From: Nectonema munidae
Lineage: Eukaryota > Nematomorpha > Nectonematoida > Nectonematidae
Assembly: GCA_030549495.1 (NCBI GenBank)
Contig: JAUIRK010000928.1
Location: 819,001-883,000 of the forward strand
DNA length: 64,000 nucleotides
Direction: 5' to 3'
Shown: positions 21,576 to 33,488 of the stretch, in pieces
Layout of the letters: every line of letters begins with the position of its first letter
How positions within the stretch are numbered: the first letter of the stretch is position 1
Position numbers and translations under genes: made by a program
Notes under the pieces: generated by a model
The model's input: only the letters and a program-made list of their open reading frames with translations
Database searches by the model: none
What the model was told of the DNA's origin: nothing

Positions 21576-24500
21576 TTAATGTATTTGAGAAAGAGTAATA
21601 TTAAGGCCAAAACCTTCTTTTCCAATTTCGGAAACTTGGTCAACTGGACACAACTTACCCACATACATAGGATGGAAGCAGGATAGACAAAGGGCACATT
21701 TAACATGTGGCTTTCCTTTATATATGGGGGTAAATGATTTGGCACATATATTGAATGGATTGAATTGATCATAATTCAAATCTGTAATTTCATCAGTTGA
21801 TCCATTCTTTTCACACGCTTTTAACACGTTTCTAACTTGATTTGCTGTATCGGAGTTAGGACCCAACTGAAGAATCCTATTAGCGAAATTGATGGCAGAC
21901 TCATAATTTTTAATCTTGTAAAAGATATTCATAGCTGTGCGTAGTGTTAATATTAAATGAAGATTCTGAAGTTTACAATGTGTAAAATATGCAGCTAGCT
22001 CTGCCGCTCGCACTTGACTTGAGGTGGAATCTTTTTGAAGTTCTTTTCTTGTCAACTCCATCATCAAGCCTACAATGTATTCTCTTGTTGTGTTAACTAA
22101 CTCGATGGCATCTGCAAGATCTTTACGATTTTCAACAGATAGCAAAGGAACAGAAAGCAATAGTGATCTGAATTTTTCAACAGCTTCTGGGAATTTACCT
22201 TTTGTAGTTAAATAATAGCAGTTTTGAAGATTTTTAAAAAGTGTATCCAATTTTATTGGCGATTGAGGCAAAAAAGGACCTAATTTAGCATTCTTGATAA
22301 ATTTTTCATCAAGTACAGTTGGAGACATTGAAAAGCTAGGACACACGGATATACCAGGAGCAGAGAGTTTGGATGAAAGATAAGTATTCATAAAGAGTGT
22401 TTCATATGGCTTGAAACTAATCGCACCCACTTGTGAAGAAAGTAATTTAAACGCCGATTCAAAAGAACCAGCAATCACGTGATAAACAGGAATTCTAGTA
22501 GAACTAATCATTGATGTTAGAGGCGAAACACCTTTTTGGTAAGCATTTCCCTCGTATCCACTACTTTCTAAATTATTATTACTCACATTAGCACTCTCTT
22601 CATCACAAGGAATGTCTATATCATCGTTCACTTCCCATCCAGTAGATGATCGGTCATCATTTACTCCATCTTGATTATCATTGTCTGAATTATTACTCTT
22701 ATCGAATAAGACTTTTTTATCTACATTGTCATCAAACTCGTTTCCAAATTCATCGTTTTCATCATTCCACCCACTTGCTTCGTTAAGCTCATCGGGTAAT
22801 AAGGCGTCTTCTCTATTCAATCGCAAGGATAAGCCTGGCTTTGCAGATTCTTCTTTTGGTTCATATGGATTCAATCGGTGAGTCAGACCTCCTTCAAAAA
22901 CGCTTTTAGAAATCGATAGAAGTGGCCAATTTTCTTCAAAGGGTAACATAGGAAGGAGAGGTCTTATCTTATTTCCACTTTCCTTAACAACTTGAGAATT
23001 ATGATCAGGCAAGGAAAGAGTTTGTTGCAATGCATTTGATTTAATACTTTCACATTCTTCCTGCAAGCCATGGTTTTTTGCTGTTAAATAAGCTAAACTT
23101 AATTGACCACAGGTGCGCAAAACTTTGCAACTTTCTTTGTGATTGTTCAAAAGCAAGCTCGTTTTGTAATGGCTCGAAAAATCATGCTTCACTTCTGCGA
23201 TCTTCATCATCTTAGATAGTTTCATTAAATCACCGGTTATGAGATACAAGAAGTTTAGCTTGTCAAAATTTTTGGTCTTTTGGTACGCTAATTCAACGAT
23301 ACCAAGGTTTCCTTGAAGAAGAGCTATTTCCCCAAGCTTTTCCCAACAACTCTTATCATCTATGCTCTTAGCAGCAACGAGAGCAATGTCTAGATTGCCA
23401 CACTCTAACGCTAAACCAAAACGCGTCTTTTCATCTTTTACGAAATAGAGTGCTATTTCAGGATAGCCTTTACTACGCAGATAAGCAATGATACTCTGAC
23501 CAACAAGTTTAGCTTGCCTAACCATTTGAATGACTTCATCATACCTCTTATTAATCAGAGCTAATTTGAAGCGATATTCAGTAGAGTGTATGGGAACAAT
23601 ACAAAGCTTAGCACTTCGATCCAAACAAAACATACTACTTCCACTAACTTTTACGACGTATATCTGCGCATCAAGCGTTCGAATGATTCCACAATCACCA
23701 TTAGACAAAACATATTTAATATGCGTGCTAGTTGTATATATAAAGACTCCAATATCATCCCAAGCGCCGCTTTTCACCTTTGCACTCTCGTGCAAAGTCG
23801 CTAGTGTTTTCAGCTTGCTATCACAGAGAATTAAATTGTGACGAGTAATCAAGGCTACCATAGACATGTCATTTCGCCATACTGCAAACTTGATCTTCGA
23901 AGTTTTCAGCGTAGAAATCACTCTTTTCTGCTGCAAGTCATATAAAGTAATACTGTCAGGTTCTTTTAAAATAACATTTCCAACGCCAGCGTAAAACATG
24001 TCTTCTGTTAAAGATGATACGCTAATCTTCTTTAGAGTTTCATTTTTTGAATCTTTTAAAAGTAAATTTCGACTTTTATCTAAAACAGCCATTCGATTTC
24101 TACCTACCCATAATGCAGATAAGCCATATGATCGTTTACCGTTATCTGAAGTCGATTTAAGAGTACTATCAGATGAAGCTTCTGAAGAAAATATATCTTC
24201 AGGTAAATTATATAAATCATAAACGCTATTTTCGAAAACAGAGGAGCGTCTTGAAATAATTATGCAATTCTCAGCTGGATTATAAGAGAGAGATCTTTCT
24301 TTAGATCCAGATCGAATGTTGATAACGGCCATAAACTTATTACTTCTCAAGCACAAGCAAATCAACTGCTTTTGTTTTACAAAAAATAAATAATGCTCGA
24401 ATATCGTAAATGCCGGTCGTTCTTTTTCCAATTTAAAAACAACAAGTCCATTATCGTGTCCAGCAGCAAATAAACCTAGATTTGGATGCGCTGTGAGCGT

Positions 24501-27013
24501 CCAAAATCTATCTTGAATGTCCCGTCTAAATGTTTGTAGTGCAATTCTTTTATTAAGATCCCAAAGTTTTATTGATTTATCTTCACTATTAGAAACGATC
24601 AAATCCTGGGATGGATGAAAGAGTACACATGAAACGTTGTTGTAATGTCCTCGAAGAGAGTCCACTTCCCAAGCTTTGCTGTCATTCATTCTCCAAATTT
24701 TTACTTGTCTATCATCAGAAGCAGAAGCCAAAACAGGCATGCTTGGATGAAAGCACACCCAATTAACACCTCGATCATGACCTTCCAAAATATGTCGAAC
24801 AATTGCGTCACCTAACAAAAATAAGTCCGCACTAGATGGCAAAGTCTTTCCTCCAATAGTAATCAATCCAAGATTTGAAGCATCAGGTAAAGCTTTTTTC
24901 TTACGAAGCCCAGAAATGTCCCACACTCGAATTGTTTGATCTAAAGACGCTGAAGCTACTAGATCTTGAGATGGATGAAATTGAGCGCACATCACGTAAT
25001 GATTGTGTCCAGTCATCACACATATACACGTTCTAGACTGCCAGTTCCATATGCGAACGGTTTGATCATCGGAAGCAGAAAGAATCCAGGGATGCTCGTG
25101 GTGGAAAAAGGTGGTTCTGATATAATCTAAGTGACCAAGAAGAGTAAAAACGCACTTTTTCTGTTTGTAATTCCACACCTTAAAAATATAAATCAAAGTA
25201 GTGAGCTAAGGTAAAAATTTGTTGTTCTTCGCGCAAAAAATTGAAGCTGAAGCTCAGAATTATTTCCAGGAATGTTGACTCTAGTTCGAATGGGCTACTT
25301 TTAAGAAACTCAAGCTTTAATCAAAAACATTTGAATTTGAATTTTTAGAGTCAAGTAGGACCAATTGACAGTAGGTATTCTGTAGCCACACTCTGATTAG
25401 TGCTTAAGATAAGAGCATCCCTAATTGGAAGCTTACTTATGGAGCTAGCAGTAGCAGACGGGTGGTTGCCTTGTTAGTTGACTGATAATAAATTACACTT
25501 ACTTATCTATCATGGCTGTTGCTGCGAAAGTATAACAAAATTTTCCCACCTCAATCCTTTGAGCCTTTTTGGAGGGAAAAGTGTTCACTAAGTTAAAAAT
25601 AAATTTCTTGATTAACAGATTTCCCTTATGATAAAATAGCACAATTTGAGTGTCGATAACAGCAACAGGAAAGGAGTATGAAAACAGAAGCCTAAGTTAA
25701 AGACAACTAAAGTTGAAACTCAAGATTTATATCAGAGTAATATATAGAACTATAATTGTGCGTTCTATTGTTATTTATCCTTTTTTCAAAAAGCAACATT
25801 AGTAACATATATTGAATTTTTTGTTTTATATATTAAACAATCATTCAGAGAAATGGAAAAAAGGTACAAACATATTTAATAGACTTATGTTGCTATGAGG
25901 TTAAGTCGCTATATCATTTTAGATTAACATATATAAGTGACGATTTTCCCTTTTAAATAGTAACTCAATACCAAATTTTGAATATTGGTAGTCCTATACA
26001 AATAATTTCAAATGTATACCCACATGATTTATTTTCTTTAACAGCTCCTACATTTTCTAGCATATTTTTAGAATAATGTGAAAAAAATATGCTATTCCCT
26101 ACAATTATAAGTTTGAGTTTGTGTCAAGATTTCATTATTTTTGTTTCTCAAGACTTCAATGGTTTTTAGAATTCATGATTTTCGAGAAAAGAGACTTGAA
26201 AATTGAGAAACTTATTTTTTTTATTTCATTCCATCAAAAAAATCTGTAAAATTTTTAGCATGATTCAAACTTCTAAACTATATTAGAATCTTTGTAACTG
26301 TTACAAAATACATTGTTATCCATACACCCCACATCTTGTGGATGTGAGAGAAATGTCTCAATTGTATCTAATTTTTTATCTCAAAGATTGACTTTAAAAA
26401 AATTAATTTTACATTTTACGTATCTATATTTTAATTTTCCTTTTGAGCTTTTATTGTATCTTGAGAATATTACTCTATCAAGAATTACTAACTAGTACGT
26501 CCCAATGGCAATTTTTGAGGAACGGTAATAAATTTTATCAGTGTAGAACGCAAATCACATAGAACATTTGAATCAAAGGAGAGTTATATACCACAATTTT
26601 TCGATAATTTATTTTCGAGCTATAAAATTCGCAAAATTAAAGTACTTTAATTAATGGGTGCTATTCTTGCCGAAATAAACAACGACTTCCAATTGAATAA
26701 AAGATCATCTGAACAGTGATGAAAATTTATTCTAAATGTGGATGCGACACGGCGAATAAAAATAAGAGAATGCAAAAATCGTTACCTTTATTTTATAATC
26801 ATCTCCACCAGAAACGAAGAGAGGCTGTTCCTTGTGAAAGCAAATGCCGCGAACAGGACCTTCATGCTCTTCATACTTATCAAGGAGAGAACACATTCTG
26901 TAATTCCAACACTTAATCACTCCACTATGAAGAGACGTGAGAAGCCAGGGACGAAGAGTGTGAAAGGAGATTCCCTTCACTCGGGCTGATTTGTGTTCAA
27001 ACTTGATTAGCAT
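21576..27013 (-). CDS. COPA: coatomer subunit alpha (alpha-COP)
   Basis: Large subunit of the COPI coat that sorts dilysine-tagged cargo from Golgi to endoplasmic reticulum. Two exons: 27013-26786 (76 codons, ATG at 27013) and 25178-21576 (1200 codons plus stop), joined in phase 0 across a GT-AG intron of 1607 nt; the junction reads [13 protein letters not shown]. Total 1276 aa, slightly longer than the usual ~1220-1235. Residues 1 to about 310 are WD40 blades (for example [45 protein letters not shown]) that bind cargo signals. A second propeller and an alpha-solenoid follow. An acidic linker lies at about 875-950. The C-terminal domain (~960-1276) that binds epsilon-COP includes [20 protein letters not shown] and ends at [10 protein letters not shown]. 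The frame is intact, so the gene is probably functional. The intron carries an antisense hAT scrap. The extra length is mostly in the acidic linker. Confidence 0.97.
26308..26440 (+). pseudogene. hAT transposase C-terminal scrap in the COPA intron
   Basis: A plus-strand frame reads [20 protein letters not shown] then SQRLTLKKL. It resembles the CERxFS-containing dimerisation region near the end of hAT transposases. Only this piece is recognisable; it is antisense to COPA and inside its only intron. Confidence 0.5.
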
Positions 27014-27479
27014 CGATGCAAATGACTAAGACAGAACAGCAAGTTTATTAATAAAATCACCGTGAATACCCCCACATATTATACATACCAAACAAATATG
27101 TCCTTTAACCCCTCCCCTTTTTAACTAAGATTTCTATTGTACAAAATTGGTTAAATTATAGCCTTCAAAATTCGGTTAATAGAGCCCTCAAACTTTTTGA
27201 CTTTTCCTAAAATCGTTAGATGCATCTTTTGATACGATTTTCACGATAGTTGAATGACCCCCTCGTGTCAAAAACTGTAAATCAAATCAAATATACATTT
27301 TTTTCAACAAAATTTTTATATTATAATGTCTATAACTTATAACTAAGTGTTTATATTAAATACACTCTTGAAAATTTATAATCATATATATATATTGGAA
27401 CACATGAGCCTTATGTATGCATATTGCTTATAATAAACACGGCAATTTTGTAGCAAATTAAAATTTTGATTTATGCTAA

Positions 27480-28250
27480 AATTGTTTACGAAAACATTCA
27501 TTCAAATTTTAAATAAAATAAATTTTTTTAAACCAAATTGAATGCTGATTTCTTTTCTCGACTCAATTTTCTCCAACAATATTATTCAAATGTTAATTTT
27601 TTTATAGTAAATCAACAACATTTTAATCGATTTTTTATTTTACATTTTAACAAATTTTTATTTATTTTTTACAGTAAAACAACCACAATTAATTTTTTTA
27701 TAGTAAATCAACAAAGCTAACTTCATTCAACTCTATTTTCCTAATTAGGGTGTGAAAAATTGTGAAAGTGTCTTAAAATTATATGTATGAATATTAATCA
27801 AATTAAAAAAAATACACATTTTTATAGTAAATCAAGCTTTTGAATTTAAATTCAGTAGTCATTTTTTGCAATTTGATTTTCAAAATGTCTCAAAGTGTGA
27901 ATCAATTTTGAGGTATATTTCTGAAACTCCAAGAATATTAATTAAATTTTAAACGAAGTATATTTTTTATACCAAATTGATCATGCAAATTTCATTTCTC
28001 AATTTAGTTTTAGCAACTATGATTTGGAAATATCTAAACGTATTTGCAGTTTACGTCTGTAAAATTATCGCTAAAAACGTTTATACAAATTTTAAATAAA
28101 ATATCTTTTTTTTTTAAATAAGTCGAACAAGCATATTTTATTTCTCGACTCATTTTTTTGCAATTGGAGTGTGAAAATGCCAATAATATTTGTTGTTGAC
28201 GACAAAAATTATTTCCTAGAATTAGACTATTGAGATATTCAAAAAACATC
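27480..28250 (-). repeat. tandem array of the composite family, copy B
   Basis: About five diverged units related to the 12300-12960 array in reverse orientation. The marker TTTCTCGACTCA-TTTTT-GCAA and its variants recur near 27553, 27730, 27862, 27997 and 28143. Spacings are 132-177 bp; the longest carries a local duplication of TTTTTTTATAGTAAATCAAC. Confidence 0.75.
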
Positions 28251-29060
28251 TTAACTGTGAAGAAAAAGCTCCTACATTGTGAATCAAGGATATTTAAACT
28301 TTAATCGTATTAGTCAATATTTCAATCATCAAATTCACTAAAAAAGTAATGTGAAAATTTTCAAAGAGTAAGAGTTACCATAACTATGTCAGGTACCATT
28401 GTGTAAAGATATATCTCTCAAAAAACCTTTTTATAAATGTGAATCAAATTTGACCAATTTTTTCTTTCCTTATTAAAGATAGTCTTTTAGATGATAAAGG
28501 TGGAAAATTATTGTAATTAAAAAAAGAGGATTATGAATGGATTCATCAAGAGAAGGAATTTTGAAAAAGGATTTGTTAGTAAATATTCAGAGTGATATTT
28601 GTTTATAACCACATGATAATACAGCATATTATATTGATTAAAAAAGACAGAATCAACAAATGGGGTTCTCCTCAATAAAAAAGTTATAAAAACCTTAAAT
28701 TATGAGCTAAATAAATCTCTGAAATAAAATCTCTGAATAAAATGAACTTCTGATGAAAGTAAAGCTACCAAGGTAGTATCAGTTTAGAATTAAGAGGAAA
28801 ATTAGATACCAAATAAAGCATAGGAAATGAAGTACAAACTACAAGCTGAGAGCGTTTGTAAGCAATAGAATAGTGGTCGATTGAAATTAATAGTTCAAAG
28901 CTTCTTTAATTAGTAAACTAAGGGAATGATAAAATAAAGAACAAGAAGGGCAAAACGTTCTAGGTTTAGTTAGAGTAGCACACAGTAATATTTTTTACGA
29001 TGTCATTTTACAACAATTTTATAAAAATTTTATTGCTAAATTATCATTAAATATATTAAT

Positions 29061-29172
29061 ACTAGCCGGTCCCGTGGTCGTTTCTCGCTTCGCTCGAAAC
29101 ATAGGATTCTTGGTAGTGTGCAAACTACTACTGTTTCGAGCGAAGCGAGAAACGACTACGGGACCGGCTAGT
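29061..29172. mobile_element. hairpin/foldback element starting ACTAGCCGGTCCCG
   Basis: Arms 29061-29101 and 29132-29172 (41 bp) are reverse complements with one mismatch; the 30-bp loop contains a further inverted pair GTAGT/ACTAC. Immediately to the right, 29173-29226 ends in GACAGACAGACGCTAGT, which repeats the CTAGT end, so the whole insertion may reach about 29226. It is GC-rich against an AT-rich background and absent from composite copy E at the matching position. Confidence 0.8.
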
Positions 29173-29718
29173 ATATAAATAATTTCAACCAATAAGAATG
29201 CTTCCAGCGACAGACAGACGCTAGTTTATTATATATTATAATATAAAACCAATCTATAGGATTTATTATTGAAAAATTTGTTCCGAAATAAAATATATAA
29301 ATTTAAATTTTATGACCTTTTATCAAACATGATCTCAGGTTATTTTGAGCAGAAATTTTGTCGCATCCTTATTTATAAGATGGATAAACTCATTATTATA
29401 TCAAGAAAGAAAATTATTTTATCGATTGGGCTTAAATATATGTCAATGTAGTGTCGAAATAACTAAATATATAAACAATTTAACCACATTGAAATTTAGT
29501 ATTCATTACCTGTGTATATATTGATAAAAAATACTGTAATGATGACATAGAAAAAGGTCGATTTGCAAAATGGGACGAAAATTATTCAAAAATGAAAAAA
29601 AATAACTCACCACAAATTAATGAAAGTTAAACAGTAATTTAAATCATGAGTGACAAAAATATTTAGAGAATCAAATTGAGCATGTTCGATTTGCTGTATA
29701 TGGATACGTTTATTTTAA

Positions 29719-30288
29719 CAATAGAACGCCCAGCAGGGTCATTTTGACCCATCAATTTTTTTCATAATTGATTTTTTTTTCAATTTGATCAAACTAATGA
29801 CTTGATAATTTTTAACTTTGTTTATTTTAAAAAAATAAATAATTCTATGCCATTAGTATGAAAAAAATTTTGTTTTTATAATAATTTTTAGTGAATATTA
29901 CTAGAACGCCCATGCGGTCAAATTGACCTTTTTTTATGTACATATTATTTTTTTTTAATTGATAGGTTTGCTGTGAGCAAAAAGTGTGAGTACAATATTG
30001 TGACATTATTAATTACTGTAATTTTTTATCTTTGATTGATAATACACATGCAGCAATTTTACATACATATATTTTTGCTTTTTTAGATTTTGCGCAAAAA
30101 TTGATTTTTGTTACTTTATTTTGTTGAATTTTTGATGGAAACAAAAAAACTTTATAACTACACAAACATGCCTTCAGATGAATCAAGTGGTGGTGAGATT
30201 TCTGACTCCGATTCTTCCTTTCAAGTTCAAAAAAGTTTATCTTCATCGTGTTCTTCAAGTTCTACAGAAAACAATGAAGATTCTATTC
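29719..30288 (+). mobile_element. 570-bp non-autonomous piggyBac-like element
   Basis: Flanked by TTAA (29715-29718 and 30289-30292), with short inverted ends CAATAGAA and TTCTATTC (one mismatch). Near the left end the motif TAGAACGCCCAGCAGGGTCA then TTTTGACC occurs, and a near copy recurs at about 29902, a subterminal repeat. A frame from about 30132 reads MPSDESSGGEISDSDSS, then a serine/acidic run up to the right end. It resembles the acidic N-terminus of piggyBac transposases, suggesting an internal deletion of an autonomous element. It interrupts composite copy B; copy E has the uninterrupted site. Confidence 0.7.
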
Positions 30289-30839
30289 TTAAGTTTGGCA
30301 TTAGGTCACCTGTAAAAGTTTGTTTACTGGCAGGTAAAATATTTTGAGTGAATTAATCATCAAAAGTTGGATTATTAAATAAATTAGGACAATATTAACC
30401 AAAAAAATGTGGAATTTATAATAAATTTTCAAGTTTATATATTTGGAATTGATTGACGGGTTTGATTGATTTTCATGAAAAATAAATGACACCATCAGAT
30501 TCACAATCAATTATTTAGTGGGTTCAAGCGAGATTTTGTAAAAATATTCAATAGTTTAAGAAAAAGGAGGGGCTAAAATGGCCCCTCCCCCGCCCACTGA
30601 AGAAATCAAAATAACCCTCACAAATAGGGTTAAAGCAAAATGCATGCAATAAACTACATCCACATTCCATTTATATGGAACTTGCAAATGTGATTTCAAG
30701 TTTGATTTCCTTCCCTCTCCCAATAATTTTCAATTTTCTCATTTCTATACCGTTTTTATAGTATTTAAGACTTGTTTGGCTTGTGAGTACACTTTCCATA
30801 TTATTTTTCCTGTTTTAAGGTTAAGTTTGCCTTAAAATT

Positions 30840-31080
30840 TTCGCGCATGGTTAAAGGAATTCATAGATTTAAGTATTTTCACTAAAAATGAAAGGAATAT
30901 ACGAAAACGGACATCAGAAAATTTTACATTTTTGCAGAAATTACTGGATTTCCTTGCATAGTATCGCTTTAAAGCATTATTGATGCTGTCCTTTTTTAAG
31001 AAAAAATTCACATAACTTTCAGTAATAAAGTCCTGCTGACAAAAAGAATTTTTATTTTTCTTTTTTAAATTTGGAATCAT
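30840..31080 (-). pseudogene. hAT transposase fragment, relative of the 1360-2985 relic
   Basis: A minus-strand frame reads VKFSDVRFRIFLSFLVKILK then SMNSFN, closely matching FSDVHFRIFLSFLVKIFESM at 2320-2390. The similarity extends upstream at nucleotide level (AAGCGATACTATG is shared). Only this segment is left. Confidence 0.65.
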
Positions 31081-31182
31081 TTGAAGTTAAAAAACATTTT
31101 AGATTAAAAATAACGGTGATAAAATTTACTAGCGAAAACTTATGATTACAAGTTAGGTTCATTTCAACAAAAAATTGATATA

Positions 31183-31255
31183 CAGTGAAACTTCGAATAT
31201 CCGAACCTTGAGTATCAGAATTTTTACGTATCCGAATAACTGACATGCCGACCTA
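31183..31255 (+). mobile_element. pogo/Tigger-like terminal repeat, single end
   Basis: After a TA dinucleotide (31181-31182) the sequence CAGTGAAACTTCGAATATCC, then GAAC and later ATCCGAATAA, resembles the CAGTxxAACCTCGxTTATCCG termini of pogo/Tigger elements. The opposite end and a transposase were not found. Confidence 0.35.
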
Positions 31256-31499
31256 AAGAAAGTTTTCACGCATCAGAGCAATTTCTTTGTCTCCAAGCAT
31301 GTTTGGATATTTCAATTTATACTTATTTGATTTCATAATCCGAAATATGAAATTTTCCCTCACCGCAGCAGAGCTGCCTGTGATGATAATGTATGGCAAG
31401 ACCATCCTTAATTTATATACGGATTCTGTTTCCAAAATTTCAATATATATAAACAAATTACAATATCATTTTCTGTTCTCGCTTTTTATCTAGTTACAT

Positions 31500-32405
31500 A
31501 TAAATAAACGGTATAAAAAAACGAAGAAAAAATATATTCATCTATAATTGTTAATAAAATATTCTAATTACCAAGGTAAAAAATTATGTATTCCTACAAA
31601 CTCAACTCCAACAACATAAACCCATATACTTGAACACACACGAAGCTATTTGAACAAACTAATTCACACTACTATAACCGCTCACACATATACGCTCAAA
31701 TTTCATCAACCTAACAAAAGTTCTTCAACAGTAACACCTTTTCCAAATTAATAAAGAGTTCTTTTAACTTTAATTTAACTTTAATCAATAAAATTTTATT
31801 CTTTATAATTCCTTATATTTTACCTAATTTAATATTTTTTTTAATAACTATTATTGAACATATATGGCTTATCTTAGGTGTAATACCATTAGAGTATAAC
31901 AATATAACCATTAAAATATAATTTTGATAATGTATAGAAATATAATAATAAATACGTCATTAAACAATAGTATTTGTGCTTAACTTAAAGGTAATTAGAC
32001 ATAATTATAGCCAAATATCAAAATTATAAAACATCTGAATCTAATTAGGTTCGAAAAATTTTTACGAATCATAGATATATATTTATAGCAATCTACGTTA
32101 TTATCTAGAAAAATATATCAAAAATAAAAAAATTGAAAAACTTGAAGTATACGTTTTAAAATTATAACTGAAAAAGGAGAAAAAATAAATAAAAAAAGTT
32201 GTTTGAATTTTAAAAATATATTTTTATTTTTCATACAAATTTAGCAATTAATACTCCTTTAATTTGGGCGGCATGTGGAACTCAAATTAAATGACATCGG
32301 GATAGGATTGTCAGATGTCAATGAGTATTATGATGCTCTGTGCTCAAGGTGCAAATGAGTATTATGATAAAATGATAAAAAAATTACTAAAATAATTTAT
32401 ATAAG
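31500..32405. other. AT-rich DNA, nothing recognised
   Basis: No coding, RNA or repeat structure could be supported in this very AT-rich stretch. Confidence 0.4.
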
Positions 32406-32409
32406 CTTT

Positions 32410-33080
32410 CCTTTATTGAAAAGAACCTATCCATCTCATAAAGTGAATACGTGGTATACGATTGAACTTAAAAGTATTAAGAAAGTCAAAGATATGCTGT
32501 TTCATAAATTCTTGAAAAACAGAACCCTTGAAACTTGGAATTTTTACAAGTCAATTAGAAGTAAGTATAATAAAAAAGTAACGTTTTTAAAAAATGAGTT
32601 TTACCGTACAAAGTTTTCAAATTAACGGAATAATGTAAAGGATTCATGGAAAGTTATAAAGAATTTACTTGGGCGTAAACGTAATATGTTAATCCCATTG
32701 AAGCCAAACGATTTTAATAATTTTTTCTCTTCTTTTTCCTATCAATCTAATTGTCATCATTTTCCCAGCTTTAATATCTCCCCAGTTATGAATTCTTTCT
32801 TTTTTGATGAAATTTCTGTTGATGATATTGTAATTACAGCTACTTCTTTTAATTCATCTTCTTCTGCTGGTTGGGACAATATTTCTAATAAAATCAGTAT
32901 GATTCTTATAAGTTTCTTATCTAAAAATATTTGTTTACTTTTTAACAAAATTTTTCTTGAAAGTTGTAATCCAATCAGTTATTAGGTAATAAATGCTATC
33001 CAAGTAATTATAGACCCATTAGCATCCTTCCTTTTATAGGTAAAATCTTCAGGAAAATTATTTTTAACCGGGTATCTCTA
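32410..33080 (+). pseudogene. LINE fragment: linker and N-terminal reverse transcriptase
   Basis: The plus strand reads HKFLKNRTLETWNFYKSIRS, then after a stop SWKVIKNLLGRKRN, then SSAGWDNISNKI, and after another stop and frame change NYRPISILPFIGKIFRKII near 33015-33070. These are the pre-RT linker and the first RT motifs of CR1/Jockey-type elements. The match ends abruptly near 33080, so the remainder is deleted or lost. Confidence 0.65.
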
Positions 33081-33488
33081 AAAAGTGGGCACACGTGGGC
33101 ACAAGTAAAATAAACTAAAAATTTATATAATTTTTATTTTATATACTTCCTTATTCAACAAAATACATATTACAGTTGTCTTAGTTTAAATTTTAGAATT
33201 AAAAATTTTGGTAGATAAAAAATATATTTTTAACTCTTTTTTTCTTACCTACTCTTTTCGTCATTTTAATTAATTTTTACTCAACTGTTTATGATATTAT
33301 TTAATTGGTTTTTTTTTCCCTTAATTTTGCGATAATTTTAACTTTTATAAAATGGCTTCAAATTGTTTCTAGAAGAATTTCAGGACAATTTTGATTATTT
33401 ATCTTTAATATTATATTTCATAACAAATATATCAATTTGTATACAAACATAATAATCTTCCATTCACACTACCTCTAGGAAAACTAAC

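Larger units (their letters stand above)
27109..30629 (-). repeat. composite TTAA-type repeat family, copy B (longest)
   Basis: Bounded by TTAA at both ends (27105-27108 and 30630-30633). On the minus strand it starts CCCTATTTGTGAGGG and runs through the block shared with copy E (30560-28540), then a tandem array (28250-27480) and the 3' block (27460-27130) with AAGATGCATCTAACGATTTT, ending GGGGAGGGG before TTAA. Two younger insertions interrupt it: a piggyBac-like element (29719-30288) and a hairpin element (around 29061-29172). Without them the unit is about 2.7 kb. No transposase is encoded, so it would have to be mobilised in trans. Confidence 0.78.

Noticed and set aside
22681..24222. 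Several 60-100-codon plus-strand frames
   Set aside because: All are antisense shadows of the COPA second exon.
30108..30347. 79-codon Ser/Glu-rich frame as a host gene
   Set aside because: Its first part belongs to the piggyBac-like insertion and its last ~20 codons to the surrounding composite repeat, so it is a chance fusion.
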